Assembly (NCBI GenBank): GCA_021018995.1
Contig: CM037588.1
Location: 82,557,765 to 82,621,764 of the forward strand
From: Chloranthus sessilifolius
Lineage: Eukaryota; Streptophyta; Magnoliopsida; Chloranthales; Chloranthaceae
Direction of reading: 5' to 3'
Length of the DNA: 64,000 bases
Shown here: positions 1-11,620 of the stretch, in pieces
How the letters are laid out: every line of letters begins with the position of its first letter
Position numbering within the stretch: the stretch's first letter is position 1
Made by a program: the position numbers and the translations under genes
The notes under the pieces: generated by a model
Told to the model about the DNA's origin: nothing
Seen by the model: only the letters and a program-made list of their open reading frames with translations
Databases searched by the model: none

Positions 1-1016
1 GCTACCAGAAAGAGGGGGATCAATTCTCGAGATTAGAGCTTGCAACAAAATTCTCTATTCATCATTTTAGCCCAACTATGGTTGGCTAATTTCTTTGGAG
101 CAGCAAGGAGTGAGGTTGGATCTGTAATTGGGGAGAGTTGAGAATGTTATTGAGGGTCAGATGATACACGAACTACAAATCTGAGAGCATTTCATTGTAT
201 AGCAATTTTTTTTCAATGCAATATTGGTTTAATTATTGTAATTAGATCCATATTTCATCTGGTTTCATTTGGTGCTCGATCGGATTTGTGTAGATGGGAA
301 TAGCTCACTCAATTAACTGGTAGACCTCTTGGATACCATTTGATCTCCCTAGATCTGATGTTCCTGCAATTGCCTGTATCTGTGGCTTGGCAGCTACAAC
401 ATTTGTAGTGATTATATTATTCTGATGGAAGCTTGAGAATGGAGTGAATCTATTGGATGATCTGTGACCATTGAAGTGGATAGACCATAGGCTTAAGATC
501 ATCCAAATATCTGGCTAAAGTCAGATCCTTTTATCCTGCAGCTGTGCTTATAGCCAGATGAGGGATTGATGCAGTCTAAATTCTTTGTGACACTGTCAGC
601 TCAGCCAATTACAGCAAGACCAAACTCTAAGTTATTTCTCTCCATTTTCTGTTTTTAAATTCACCAAAAATTCCCCTCACTTGCAAGATCTGAACTCTGG
701 ATTTAATCTCAATTCATTTCAGCATTTAATTGTGTTTCTGTAGTTTAAAGTGACAACCCCTTAAAAACTCTCCTCTCTCTTTCGCTATTTTAGTATTAGG
801 TAGGGTGCCCGATCTGTCTAAGATCTGGAGATTTACTTAATTTTCAACTCACATTTCCCTGTGGACATAACCTTACTTGCCCTTTTTAAAACTCTCTATA
901 ACAGGCCCTGAATACTTGCAGGTCTATATTTCTGCTTGCCTTGGTGTGTGCAACCAATAGATCCTTTAATTGTGTGATTTTAAACCCCTGTTTGAACACA
1001 AGGTAAGAAGCCAACA
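1..1016 (+). repeat. Element H: 3' part of an Athila-like LTR, cut by the window edge
   Basis: This plus-oriented sequence aligns with the downstream half of the other Athila-like LTRs. It has the conserved leader block with CTGTGACCATTGAAGTGG (about 455-500), the late-LTR stretch with TCTGGAGATTTAC and CATTTCCCTGTGGACA (about 820-870), and an end reading ...GTAAGAAGCCAACA, like the reverse complement of the B LTR start. No primer site follows, so it is a 3' LTR or a solo LTR. The next bases belong to the LTR of element C, so H is nested in C. The 65-codon minus-strand ORF here looks incidental. Confidence 0.75.
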
Positions 1017-1487
1017 CTCTCGCTAGGTTGATTTGCACTATTCGACAGGATCCTCTTCAGCAGTTCAAACCATTCGATAGGTGTTGTAAACCTCTCAACA
1101 TCTTTATTTCTCATCAGTAGAACCTATTAATAGGTTGAAATAACCTCTCGACAGCTTCCATTCAGCACTCAGACCTCTTGATAGGTTCAGGGAACCTCTC
1201 GATAGGTTCTTTTCTTTGCTTCCATAGCTTGTACACAACTTGGGGTGTTGGCTTTCATCTGTCCAACACTCAGTGCCCTTTTGAGGGGTTCATTCTTCAT
1301 CAGATGCAACTATTTCTTTACTCCCATCTGTAAATAGTTGGACACATGCTATTTCCATAGAATTTTGAGGCTTTGTGAATCTGCTTAATGGCTGATTGCT
1401 TGGGTTGCATGAGCACATGTTGAATCTGTTCCATATTGATGCAACTCTCCAACAGGTCTTTTCTTGGCATTTTTAGATGGATGTCTG
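1017..1487 (-). repeat. Element C: 3' LTR remnant with TCGA-type palindromic motifs
   Basis: Carries repeated variants of AACCTCTCGATAGGTT (for example near 1024, 1070, 1150, 1190), as in the LTRs of element B. A following stretch (about 1205-1300) aligns with the upstream LTR part of B ('caacactcag...' context). The expected LTR terminus (...TTAACA) and adjoining PPT seen in B and F are missing, so a deletion joined the LTR to the 3' UTR near 1487. The left side is interrupted by H. Confidence 0.65.
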
Positions 1488-2089
1488 CACTTTTTTAGGG
1501 AACACAGATGCATTTAGCATATGCATCAAGCCTTTGAACCCCTATGTGATCCCTAGTGGAGGAGTTAAGTCTCCTGAGGGTTTCTAGTGAAGTTACCCAC
1601 AAACTTCAATATGAACATAATTAAATCAGGTACAACTAGTTACAAGTGAAATTCCAACAAATTCAGCTTCATTCCATACCTCGCTCATTCAAATTTAGGA
1701 GTTTCAAAGCAGTTAATATACACAATTTAATACTTAAATCCTTTGTCAAACTTATCACAACCGATCTAAAATCATCAAGAGACTAATATGTGCAAAACAA
1801 TATGTAATTTACCATTAATTGGAGAAGCAGTTTTAAACGATGCCTTAATAAATCCAATTTCAGACCCAACGTTCTCACAGGCATGCTCTCATAGATGATT
1901 TCAAAGGTGTTCAATTTCACTCAAGCTCAAGAGCAGTTACAACCCTCAAATAGCACTACAAGCACGAGCATAGGCAGTTGCTCTAATTCCTAAAATCTTC
2001 TAACTCTTTCCTCCATAGATTACACAACTCCTCATCTTCATATGACAACTCAATCCATTTCAGATCAGTAAGGTTTTTTTATTGAGTTG
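1488..2089 (-). other. Element C 3' UTR, distal segment
   Basis: Non-coding. It contains the two 3' UTR blocks shared by all the Athila-like elements here: the PPT-proximal block with the AGGAGTTAAGTCTCCT hairpin (1488-1612) and the block with GCTCAAGAGC (1921-1980). The segment is interrupted after 2089 by A and resumes at 20016. The rejoined sequence aligns with the uninterrupted 3' UTR of B around 27240-27300. Confidence 0.8.
2085..2089. repeat. Target-site duplication AGTTG, left copy (element A)
   Basis: AGTTG directly precedes the TGTTAAG start of A's left LTR and is repeated at 20011-20015 just after its right LTR. Five-base duplications are normal for Ty3/gypsy integrases. This fixes both boundaries. 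Confidence 0.93.
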
Positions 2090-2299
2090 TGTTAAGCCAT
2101 GAAAAGTACCACTTTTCACCCCTTAGCCTCTGTTAGACCCTTAGCCATCTAATAAATGTGTGTTAAGTCATTTCTGTAGGTAATAAATAGCAGCTGCAAT
2201 AAGGCCTGAACCCTGTTAAGGAGCACACTTTTGCCCCAGATGTCCCTCAAAAGGATGAAAGCTGAACCCAAACAAGAATTGAACCTCGCACAGCTTTCA

Positions 2300-2870
2300 C
2301 AAGCTTTAAAGGATTCAGAAATTAAGCCTTGCACAGTCCTCGCGAGTCTCCCAAAACTTCATTTCCAATTGCCCACACTGTTCTCGTGCAGTTGACTGAC
2401 AGAGGAGCTTCAGAATCATACTTCGCGAAGCTCAAATATAAATGCTCTCACAATCTCATGCAGTTCAAGAAAGCAGCTCTCGAACCTTGCGCAATTCACT
2501 CAGATCAACTGAGGAGAGAGAGCTTCAGGTATTTCGGTGCGCAGCTGTCGCGCAGTGGCCGCGGGATGCAAAACTTAAGAAAAACCTCTCGTGCAATTCA
2601 GAGACCAATGCACATCACGTCCTCGTGAGAATCCACATGAAGATCCATTGAGAAACAAATTGCTCATGCGATTCCCGTGCCATTCAAAAGGAAAGTGCAA
2701 TCCCGAGAAGACCAGAGCAATCCAGCGACTGCTTCAGCTGTAACTAAGACAACCCCACGACGGCTAGACTTTCAAGCTAATCCAACCTCGCGAAGACCGT
2801 GCTACCATGCGATAGCCTTGGAAACCAGTGATACCTGGCGAGGCTCTAAACTCTAACTCCCACTCACCTC
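2300..2870. repeat. TCGCGA-type palindromic motif array in A 5' LTR
   Basis: A series of short degenerate units such as CTCGCACAG, CTCGCGAG, TCGCGCAGT, CTCGTGCAATTC and CCTCGCGAAGACC, spaced a few tens of bases apart. They look like decayed forms of a CpG-centred palindrome close to AACCTCGCGAGGTT. The array lies upstream of the TATA-like box. The same motif recurs in A's 3' LTR (about 17780-18350) and spacers (10738-11320 and 15085-15170), but not in B or C. Confidence 0.75.
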
Positions 2871-3028
2871 TGTAGAGGACATTCTAGGAACTTTCAGCAA
2901 TTAGGGCACGCATTCCAATGCTCCAAGTTTCGTGCATGCACCCCGAGGCATCCAAGGGACAATATTAGGCCATGTGGCATCGTTAAAATTAGGGTATCCT
3001 AACCCTAAGGCGCCGCCAAACTAACTGC

Positions 3029-3035
3029 TATATAC
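3029..3035 (+). promoter_or_regulatory. TATA-like box, A 5' LTR
   Basis: TATATAC in the context CTGC-TATATA-CACCTAAGC. The F LTR has CTGC-TATATA-AACC in the matching place on the minus strand. A's 3' LTR copy is changed to TATACAA. Promoter role is inferred from position between the motif array and the leader. Confidence 0.5.
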
Positions 3036-4480
3036 ACCTAAGCCTGGTTTAGGTTTAGAGGACTCTCTCTATTGAGAATAGAATTTAGTCTAATTTCTTC
3101 TTCTTCTTGTAGTAGCTGCATATCTCTAGTAAGTTTTAGGTAGTTTTCTTTTTACTTTTCCTTCTCTCCATAGTCCAGCATTTGCTGGCTATGCCTTTGT
3201 ATGACTATTTGGAATAGATTAATGGAGTTTCATGATAGGGTGTTTTACTTTTATAGGATTTTTTTTTGTGAGTTGTTCTGTACAAGGCAGTTATCTTGAG
3301 ATCCTCCATTGCTAGGAGATATTGCAAGCAATGGAGGACTGATTTTATAGTGTACTCAGATCCAAGTGACCTGTGTGTCTGGGCTAACATGCTCCCATAC
3401 AGGCCTAGCCCCACCACAGGACCCACTGAATCTAAAGTCCCCATGGGAGCAATGAGCTTTTGTAGCCTTGTGAACAGGGTGGTGGCAGCAATGTTTCTTG
3501 CTCTACCTTGAGCTTTGTGAGGAGGATAGCCTCTGGGATAGTCTGTGACCATTTAAGTCGACAGGTTATAGCCTTAGGGTGAAGCCAACCCACAGACTCA
3601 AGACGGATTATTCTTCTCTGCACTTGTGCTTGTAGCGCTGTGAGAGATTGTGCTGTGACAAACTCCCCTGTATGTGTCTAGACCCGCCATCAGATATCAG
3701 ATCTGGTTTGGTTATAGAGATTGTAGGCTTGCGACTGGATCACTGCAGTTTCTCTAAAGCAGTGGACAGCTGGATCTAAGGCTGCACTCAAACTCTTGCT
3801 GGTTCTATGTGTCTGGGCTAACATGCTCCCATACAGGCCTAGCCCACACATAGCACTTTTAGAGGTTGAGGTTCCCTATGGATTCTTGTGCTTGTAGCCT
3901 GGATGAAGTAGTGCCTACAATGATAAACTTGTTCTGACCCATCTTTGGATTGTGGTTCCCCAACTGGATAGTCTGTGACCATTTAAGTGGATAGGTTATA
4001 GCTATAAAGGGATTAGATCATGCCACAGAGATGAGTTGGATTCTTTCTCCTCAGTGCTAATAATGTAGCCACTGGACAGGACTTCTATAGCAGCAGATCT
4101 GAATCTGAGCCATGAAACCCGTCAGATCCTAACCTAATAGCATACTTCTCACCCTTTTATATTTATTTTCTCTCTCCATCTTTTTTCTTAAACCTTTCTA
4201 TAGTTTAGACATTAGGATACCTTAGAATTTAGATTTTAGTGACCCTAAATCCCCTTCCATTTAGGTTTGCCAGATCTGTAGTCAGATCTAGAGGGCCTAC
4301 TAAAGATGGCTCCCTTGGAGCTTAAGATCAATTTCCCTGTGGGATAAACTCTTACTTATCAAAACTTGCTACAACAGACCCTGTATCTTACAGGATTGTG
4401 CATATTTTAGGCTTGCTGCTCTATCATTTTCAATCCACCTTTCATTCATTTTTATTCACCCCATTCTTATCACAGTCTTC

Positions 4481-4486
4481 AATAAA
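4481..4486 (+). promoter_or_regulatory. Polyadenylation-like signal AATAAA, A 5' LTR
   Basis: AATAAA about 35 bases before the LTR end, conserved at 19973-19978 in the 3' LTR. The match to the eukaryotic poly(A) signal is exact; use is inferred. Confidence 0.4.
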
Positions 4487-4524
4487 GTCAGTAGCAAGCA
4501 CTTAAAAATAGCCTAACAAGTTTT

Positions 4525-4542
4525 TGGCGCCGTTGCTAGGGA
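4525..4542 (+). other. Primer binding site of A (tRNA-Asp type)
   Basis: TGGCGCCGTTGCTAGGGA lies six bases after the LTR. It resembles the complement of a plant tRNA-Asp 3' end, the usual Athila primer. The matching position of B (35608-35625) and C (40237-40254) has variants of the same site. Confidence 0.85.
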
Positions 4543-4842
4543 AATTGATCTTTTAGTAGACTCTAGATTTTTTATTCTTTATTCTTTGGTAGATGTACTT
4601 GTGAATAATTGATACTGCTGATTTACATTTAAAATTTTTCTTGTAGATTTGGACCGTAGCAGAGAAGGAGAGTAGAATTACACTGAGAGTCTAGCTACCT
4701 CTGTTTACACTTCTCTAACCCTCAAAACTCAGTTTATTTCTCATTTGAAGATTCCATAGCATAGCAGTTGATTAGGATAGTAGCATTTGCTTTTAAGTGC
4801 AATGTGCCTGCAAATAGTCTTCCCTGCTGTTGGTGTGTGTGC

Positions 4843-6576
4843 ATGTTAGGAAGGAGATCCCTCAGTCCTACATTGGAACCTGTTAACCCTGAGATAGAAA
4901 GGGGTAGAAGACCGAGAAGGCATAGACACACCACTGTTGAGCCCCCTATTGAAATTGAGATAGCAGTTATGGGTGAAGAATAACCTAGAACATTGAAGGA
5001 ATTGAATGCTCCGGATGATTACAACTCTCCATTCAACATCCAATTCCCTGATGTTCAAGGAAATTACGAAATCAAAACTTCCATCATCCAAATGCTTCCC
5101 TCTTTCCATGGGCTTAGCAAGGAAGACCCTTACAACCACATTGACCAGTTCTTAGCCCTGTGCACGACATTCTCCATTACTGGATTTGGACCAAAAGCCA
5201 CTAGGTTAAGGCTCTTTTCTTTCTCCCTAAAGGATAGGGCCATGACCTGGTTATCTACTCTCCCAAACAACAATCATCACTCTTGGAAAGACCTCCGGAC
5301 AAGATTTACTAAATTTTTCCCAGAGACCAAGACCAGCCAGTTGAAGAAAGGCATACTTTCTTTTGCCCAATCCCCAACTAAAGATTTTAACCAGTGCTGG
5401 GATTGATTTAAAGAGATGCTCAAACAATGTCCCCACCACAAGATCCCTGACTGGCAGCTTTTCCAGAGCTTCTACAATGGGATTGATGAGAAGAGCAGAG
5501 ACATGGTAGATGCCTCTTGTGGTGGAACGTACATGCATAAAACAGCTGATGAGGCAAGGGACTTGTTCGATGTCATAAGTGAAAATGCTTTCTAGAAGAT
5601 GTCCTCTTCTAGAACTGTTCAAGAACCAGCTCCTAGGCTGGGGGTGGCTGAGACTTCTGAAGGAAAAATGAATGAAGTTAAGGGAAATGATGATCTAAGA
5701 ATGCAGATGGCCAATCTTACTAAAAGATTTGATAAACTTTTGACTGTGGTGCAGCCTAGAATGGCTGCACAAGTGATGGAGGCATGTCTGATATGCCAAT
5801 CTCCACATCACACTATAGAAGAATGTCCATCTGCGGGGCAATACCATAAGTTTGTAATGGAACAGGCTGCTGTTGCCCAATCTTTTGGACAACAACAATC
5901 TAGTGGCTACAATAAACAACCATATGGATACCAGCACCAAAATGCTAGTTACCAATGGAGACACCACCCAAATTTGATATGGAGGCAAGACAATTATATG
6001 CAGCCACAGCAGATGTTGACCTTACCTCAAAGGCCACAGCAGCAGTTTAACCAGGGTTATGCTCAAAGGTCGAATTTCTAACAACAGCAGCCCTAGCAAC
6101 AAAATCAATTGATAGTTCCCTCACCTCAGCCCCGAAGTGCTTCTTTTGAGGATCAGGTTTTGGCACAATTGCAACGCCTTGGACCCTTAAATTCGACAGT
6201 GACTTCTCACGATCAAAGCATTAAGAAAATAGAAAAGCAGCTTGGCCAAATAGCCAATGCTCTGGCTAAAAGAGAGGAGGGCAGGTTGCTAAGCCAACCA
6301 ATTGCCAACCCTAAGGGCCAGTATTCCATCGGAGAAGGCTCCTCCAATTTTGAGGGGGCCAATGCCATAACTGCCCTAAGGTCTGGTAGAATGGTTGACA
6401 ACCAGGTGGGAAAGGAACAAGGAGAGGTCTATCCTAAGAAAATGTCATGTGAAAGTGATAAGGATTTTGTTAAGGCACAGAGTCAAGAACTGCCTGCTGC
6501 CCTTCAACACGGGAAAAATAAAGAGGTTGTAGTTGAGCCTCAGCAGGAGATAAAAATAAAAAAAAGAAAAAAATAA
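4843..6576 (+). pseudogene. gag: Element A gag (capsid/nucleocapsid), broken by stops
   Basis: Gag packages the element RNA. The frame is open from an ATG at 4843 (MLGRRSLSP, matching MFGRKTLNP in B), with no ATG-started alternative upstream. The retrotransposon gag core lies around 5000-5590, including LPSFHGLSKEDPYNHIDQF and FFPETKTSQLKKG. A CCHC zinc knuckle, C-LI-C-QSPH-H-TIEE-C, sits near 5785-5835, followed by a Gln-rich segment. In-frame stops are at 4981, 5404, 5593, 6079 and about 6094, plus 6574. Each of the first five is explained by CAA/CAG->TAA/TAG or TGG->TGA. Frame and spacing continue directly into pol. Homologous to B gag (33600-35289, minus). Confidence 0.9.
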
Positions 6577-6621
6577 AAGTTCAGCCATGGGTTTGCAGCT
6601 GAGGAACCAGCAGTACCTTAG

Positions 6622-7260
6622 TTGCCATTTCCTCAAGCTTTGAGTGGCCCGACCCCTTTTGATAAGGGTCAAGCACAGATCGAGGAAATGATGGAGACCT
6701 TTAAGCAGGTCAAGATAAATTTACCCCTTCTTAATGCAATCCCACAGGTCCCAGCCTATGCAAAGTTTCTGAAAGACCTCTGTACTCAAAAAAGGAAAGC
6801 TAGAGGCCATTTGTCCAAGAAGGTCTTTGCGACAGATACAGTGAATTATGTATTAATCATGACAATACCTGAGAAGTTGCAAGACCCAGGGATACCCACT
6901 ATTCCCTGTATTATTGGTGACCACACGATTGGAAGGGCCCTTTAGGACCTTGGAACCAGTGTTAACCAGCTGCCATACAATGTATATCAGTAGTTAGGTT
7001 TGGGGGTGCTGAAGCCCACCCCTATTGTTCTATTGATGGCTGATAGGTTCGAGAGGAAACCCATGGGAGTGATAGAGGATGTCCTAGTGGGGGTAGATAA
7101 GTTCTTCTATCCTGAAGACTTCCTTGTCTTGGACATGGGCTGCAACAAGAGTACATCTCTGATACCTGTTATTCTAGGCAGACCATTCTTGGCCACTGCC
7201 AATGCATGCATTCAATGCAGGTCTGGAATCATGGAGGTCACTTTCGGATATATGAAAGTT
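6622..7260 (+). pseudogene. pol: Element A aspartic protease domain
   Basis: Retropepsin that would cleave the polyprotein. It continues the gag frame. The conserved Athila linker (FKQVKINLPLLNAI...YAKFLKDLCT) precedes the active site DLGTSVN at about 6946, followed by PVILGRPFLAT near 7170, the typical protease end. A TAG at 6943 directly precedes the catalytic Asp codon and another falls near 6991. The first is a TTG->TAG change judging from ALLDLG in B, the second CAG->TAG. The matching B domain (33015-33527) is open throughout. Confidence 0.88.
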
Positions 7261-8520
7261 GAGCTTAATGTTGGTGCAAAGCACCCTCAGCTGGACAATG
7301 AGGAATGCTTTGCAATGGATGTACTAGAAGAAATTGTTGAAGAAGAACTGCACACTCTGCTGGAGTGGAGCAACATTGCCACTGATTTAATTGAAGTTTG
7401 GAACTTGGTGGAGGAAGAAAGCCTAGCTTTAATGCCAGAAGACACACCCCTAGTGAAGTCTTCTGTGGGCTTATTACAGCATTCCAATTGGAAACCTACA
7501 TTGCTGCCCCTTCCTCTATCGAACAATACACCAATCCTTCCATCCATAAAACAAGCCCCTAATCTGGAGCTCAAGAAGCTGCCAAAGACATTAAAATATG
7601 CTTTCCTCGAGAAAGAAGAGAAACTTCCAGTGATTATCTCCTCTTCTCTTACCAGTGAGCAAGAGGAGTTGCTAACTGTTTTGAGGAAGCACAAGAAAGC
7701 AATAGGCTGGACCATTGCTGATCTAGGAGGAATTGATGCAACAATCTGTATGCATAGGATTCATCTAGAGGAGGGCTCAACACCCTCCAGGGAAATGCAG
7801 AGGAAACTTAATCCTCACATGCAAGAGGTAGTTCTGAAAGAAATCATTAAGTTTCTTGAAGTTAGGGTAATTTACCCCATCTCTGATTCTGAATGGGTGG
7901 CACCAATCCATGTGCTACCCAAGAAAATTTGCATAACAGTGATCAAAACCGACTCTAGAGAGTTGAGACTAGCCAGGGAGACCACTGGCTGGAGAGTTTG
8001 CATCAATTATCGAAAACTCAACTCCAAGACTAGAAAAGACCACCTCCCTCTCCCTTTTATTAATCAAATTTTGGACAAGTTGGCTAGGAAGGCTTTTTAC
8101 TATTTTCTTGATGGGTACTTAGGGTACAATCAGATAGCTGTGCACCCCCTTGATCAAGAGAAAACTACATTGACCTGTCCGTTTGGCACCTTTACTTACA
8201 GAAGAATGCCTTTTGGACAGTGTAATGCCCCAGCTACCTTTCAGTGGTGTATGTATGCCATTTTTTCTGATATGATTGACAAATTCTTAGAAATTTTCAT
8301 GGATGACTTTTCGGTCTATGGGGATAGCTTTGACCAATGTCTACAACACCTCCATCAAGTCCTACAAAGATGTGAAGAAACCAATTTGGTCTTAAGTTGG
8401 GAGAAGAGCCACTTCATGGTAACACAAGGAATTGTGTTGGGCCATGTAGTCTCTAAAGATGGAATTGAGGTAGACAAGGTCAAAGTTGACCTCATTAAAA
8501 ATCTGTCCCCCCAAGAACAG
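7261..8520 (+). pseudogene. pol: Element A reverse transcriptase domain
   Basis: RT copies the element RNA into DNA. The open stretch from about 7000 covers an acidic protease-RT connector and then the RT core. Visible motifs are SEWVAPIHVLPKK, TTGWRVCINYRKLN, a YYFLDGYLGYNQI motif with the first catalytic Asp, PFGQCNAPATFQ, and the catalytic FMDD at 8296-8307. FMDD instead of YxDD is usual in Athila. A +/-1 shift in the C-run near 8507-8513 moves the end of RT to another frame. No stop falls inside the RT core, so this is the best preserved RT of the window. Confidence 0.92.
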
Positions 8521-9095
8521 TCAAGCAAATCAGATCCTTCCTTGGCCATGCTGGATTCTACAGGAGGTTTATCAAAGACTTCAGCAAAATTGCTAAGCCA
8601 TTGTGCCACCTACTCTGCCAGAATGTGCCCTTTGACTTCTCTGCTGAATGTCTAAAGGCCTTTGAAACTTTAAAAATTTGCCTCACTTCTGCCCCTGTAC
8701 TCCAAACACCTGACTATACCCTACCCTTTGAGTTGATGTGTGATGCATCTGACTTGGCAATAGGTGCTATTTTGGGCCAGAGAAAGTATAAGCTGCCTAT
8801 GGTCATTGCATATCTAAGTAAAGCACTTGCTGAAGCTCAACTGAACTACACAACCACTGAGAGAAAGAGCTTCTGGCAGTGGTTTTTGCTGTGGACAAGT
8901 TTAGACCTTACCTACTTGGGTCTAAAACTGTCATCTTCACTGACCACTCAGCATTAAAGTACGTACTGTCCAAGAAGGATGCAAAGCCCAAATTGATTAG
9001 ATGGATACTCCTGTTGCAAGAGTTTGACATCAAAATCAAAGACAAGAAAGGTGTAGAAAATGTGGTGGCTGACCACTTGTCTAGAATTATGTTGG
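8521..9095 (+). pseudogene. pol: Element A RNase H domain
   Basis: RNase H removes the RNA template. After the shift near 8510 the frame continues with the RT tail (PLCHLLCQNVPFDF), then FELMCDASDLAIGAILGQ with the first catalytic Asp, and an active-site TTE. A second indel near 8865-8880 moves to the frame of FAVDKFRPYLLGSKTVIFTDHSALKY, containing the later Asp, up to VENVVADHLSR (about 9055-9080). One RNase H only, as expected for Athila, unlike element E. Confidence 0.9.
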
Positions 9096-10461
9096 AGAAA
9101 GGTGTTGATCACCTCACTACAAATGATGTATTCCCAGATGAGCAATTATTTGCTATCCAATCTTTAGCTCCTTGGTATGCACATATTGTCAATTATCTAG
9201 TTATCGGCAAGATCCCTTGTCATTGGACAAAAATGGATAAAGACCTATTTTTCTCACAGGTCAAATTCTTTTTCTGGGAAGAACCTTGCTTGTGCAAGTA
9301 TTGTGCAGACCAAATTATTCGAAAATGTGTTCCCGAAAGTGATATCCCCAGTATTCTGGCCATGTGCCATGAAAATGCCTGTGGCGGTCACTTTAGTGGG
9401 AGAAAAATAGCTGACAAAGTGTTACAGTGTGATTTCTATTGGCCTTCTCTTTTCAAAGATGCCCATACACACTGTAAGGCCTGTGAAAGATGCTAAAAAG
9501 TAGGAGGGCTGTCTAAACGAAATTCAATGCCTTTACAACCCATCCTTGTTGTAGAACTGTTTGATGTGTGGAGAATTGATTTTATGGGCCCCTTTCCTCC
9601 TACAAATGGTTTTCATTTTATCTTAGTGGCAGTGGACTATGTTTCCAAATGGGTAGAAGCCATTGCCACAAGAACTAATGATAATCAGGTGGTCCTCAAG
9701 TTAATAAAGCAAAATATCTTCTCCAGATTTGGTACCCCTAGAGCCATTATCAGTGATGGGGGGATTCATTTCTGTAACAGAAATTTTGAGAGCTTGCTCA
9801 AGAAATATTCTGTCACCCATAGGGTTGCTACTCCCTACCACCCACAAACCAGTGGGCAAGTTGAAATTTCAAATAGGGAGATCAAGCATATCCTTGAGAA
9901 GACTGTGAGGGATAGGAAGGATTGGGTGACAAGCAATGATGCCTTGTGGGCTTATAAGGACTGCCTATAAGACTCCCATTGGTATATGTCCCCTTCCAGT
10001 TGTGATCTATGGCAAGGCTGTCATCTCGATTAGATAAGAACACAAAGCCTATTGGGCCATCAATCATTTAAATCTAGATCTAACTTCTGCTGGTCATCAC
10101 AGGTTGCTGCAGCTATCGGAATTGGAAGAACTAAGGATGGATGCTTATGCCATGGATACAGACAATTAGCTTTAATGCCAGGATCAACAAGGAAAGGTCC
10201 AAAGCTTTCTTTGACAAAGGGCTGTTGAGAAAGAGTTTCAATGTTGGTGATAAGGTTTGGTTGTTTAACTCCAAACTTAAATTTTTTCCTCGCAAATTGA
10301 AATCCAGATGGGAAGGTCCTTATATTGTCATGCAAGTTTCCCCATCTAGTGCTGTGGAAATCAAGGACCCTAAGTCTGGGAGACTCTTGAAGGTGAATGG
10401 TCAAAGGCTTAAGCCTTGTTTTGAAAACCCTGCCGACCTTTTCGACACCATTCACTGTTAA
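9096..10461 (+). pseudogene. pol: Element A integrase
   Basis: Integrase inserts the cDNA. The HHCC zinc site is visible as CHENACGGHFSG...CKACERC (about 9363-9494), followed by a TAA (CAA->TAA) at about 9494. The catalytic triad is intact in sequence: Asp in WRIDFMGPF (about 9575), Asp in ISDGG (about 9750) and Glu in GQVEIS (about 9865), with exactly 35 residues between the last two. A one-base insertion near 9950 shifts the frame. The C-terminal DNA-binding part (KVWLFNSKLKFFPRKLKSRWEGPY) ends at TAA 10459-10461. Trp in FDVWRID is intact here but is a stop in B and C. Confidence 0.92.
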
Positions 10462-11620
10462 GGGGATCCTTCTTCAAATTGATTCCACAGGTGTGTCATT
10501 ACTATTGCATATGTACTTAGTTTTTGGTTGATTTATCTTGCTTTCTATAGTTTCTATTTTCTAGGATTTGCTAGTGGCCTTATCTGAATTTTGCCCTATC
10601 CGTGGTGAACTTTTGATGCTTTGCTTGATTATTACTCCTTTTGAATTGATAGCTTCTCTTAAATGACTAATGTGGGAGGTCATTTTTGTTGTCCTTGACT
10701 CTATGATTGAGTTTACATGTGTCTAAAGACAGTCATAGGAGAGAGTCATGCCCAGGATTCAACCACAGCAGAAATGCAAAAGGGCAAAACAGAGAGCACA
10801 TGCCCTCTATTTTATACCTTACTATCGCTGGATCCAAAATGGAAGCCTGGGAGACTATCGTGAGATTAAAAAAGCTCTCGCGAGGTTAAAGAAGGAGCCT
10901 AGAAACCTATCGCGAGGTTCAAAAGGAAGCCTAGATGGATGTCGCACAGTTCGCGTAGAAACATACATTACCTGTCGCGAGATTCATGTGTACCTGTCAA
11001 CCTCTCGCGCAGTCCACATCGAGCCATTCAGTAGTTATCACGAAATTATCAGGATGTCGCAAGGTTCTCAAGCTAATCTAGGAGACTCTCGCGCAATTCA
11101 ACAGAAATATTCTATTTTCTATCACGAGATTCTAAGTCTGTCGCGAGATTCAAGATGAACCTCCGAGCTTCTCCCGCAATCCAAAAACAGCCTTAGGAAT
11201 CGCTCGTGCAATTCACATGAATTGATCTCACTCTATCGTGCTCTCCAAGGTTGACTTTAGATATTATCGCGCAATCCAGATGTAATCAACACCCTCGCTA
11301 GGTTTATTTCCAACCCCGCGACCAGATGTTCCAAAGCGCGCCGAGCTTCCCGATAAGTATTTCAACCCCACGCTTTGTCCCTTTTTCATTATCTGCTTCC
11401 TTCTTCCCTCTACGAAACCCTAGCTTCAGCCGCTCTCCCTTCTCTCCTCCAGCATCACTCCTACAGCTCATCATTCACTTCACAACTCTACAGAGTTGTT
11501 CCTATCATCATCCTCTTCCATTACCCTCTGCTCTGAATTCTTGAGGTGCCCTGTGTGTTAAATCCAACCAAACCCTAGATCTCAGTCTCCATTTGCTCAC
11601 ACCCAAAGACAGAGTTAGCT
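10462..11620 (+). repeat. Element A pol-env spacer with TCGCGA-type motif array
   Basis: Non-coding. 10738-11320 holds repeated units such as CTCTCGCGAGGTT (10876), CCTATCGCGAGGTTC (10906), TGTCGCGAGATTC (10972 and 11137) and CTCGCGCAATTC (11089). The same degenerate motif fills A's LTRs. The remainder (11321-11620) is pyrimidine-rich and leads to the ATG at 11621. Small ORFs across it are not convincing. Confidence 0.8.

Larger units (their letters stand above)
2090..4518 (+). repeat. Element A 5' LTR
   Basis: 2429 bp, TGTTAAG...CCTAACA, aligning end to end with 17587-20010. In order: an upstream part with TCGCGA-type motifs (about 2300-2870), a TATA-like box (3029), a transcribed leader with a duplicated module (the block with GTGACCATTTAAGT at about 3537 and 3966, and the block with GTGTCTGGGCTAACATGCTC at about 3379 and 3809), and AATAAA near the end. 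The PBS follows within seven bases. Confidence 0.95.

Noticed and set aside
305-502. Host gene fragment in the first kilobase
   Set aside because: The region aligns with LTR leader sequence of the other elements; no exon-like conservation or splice pattern.
3205-3552. Minus-strand 111-115 codon ORFs repeated in both A LTRs (also 18733-19068)
   Set aside because: They occur twice only because the LTRs are duplicates; they overlap the leader module and have no counterpart in F or B.
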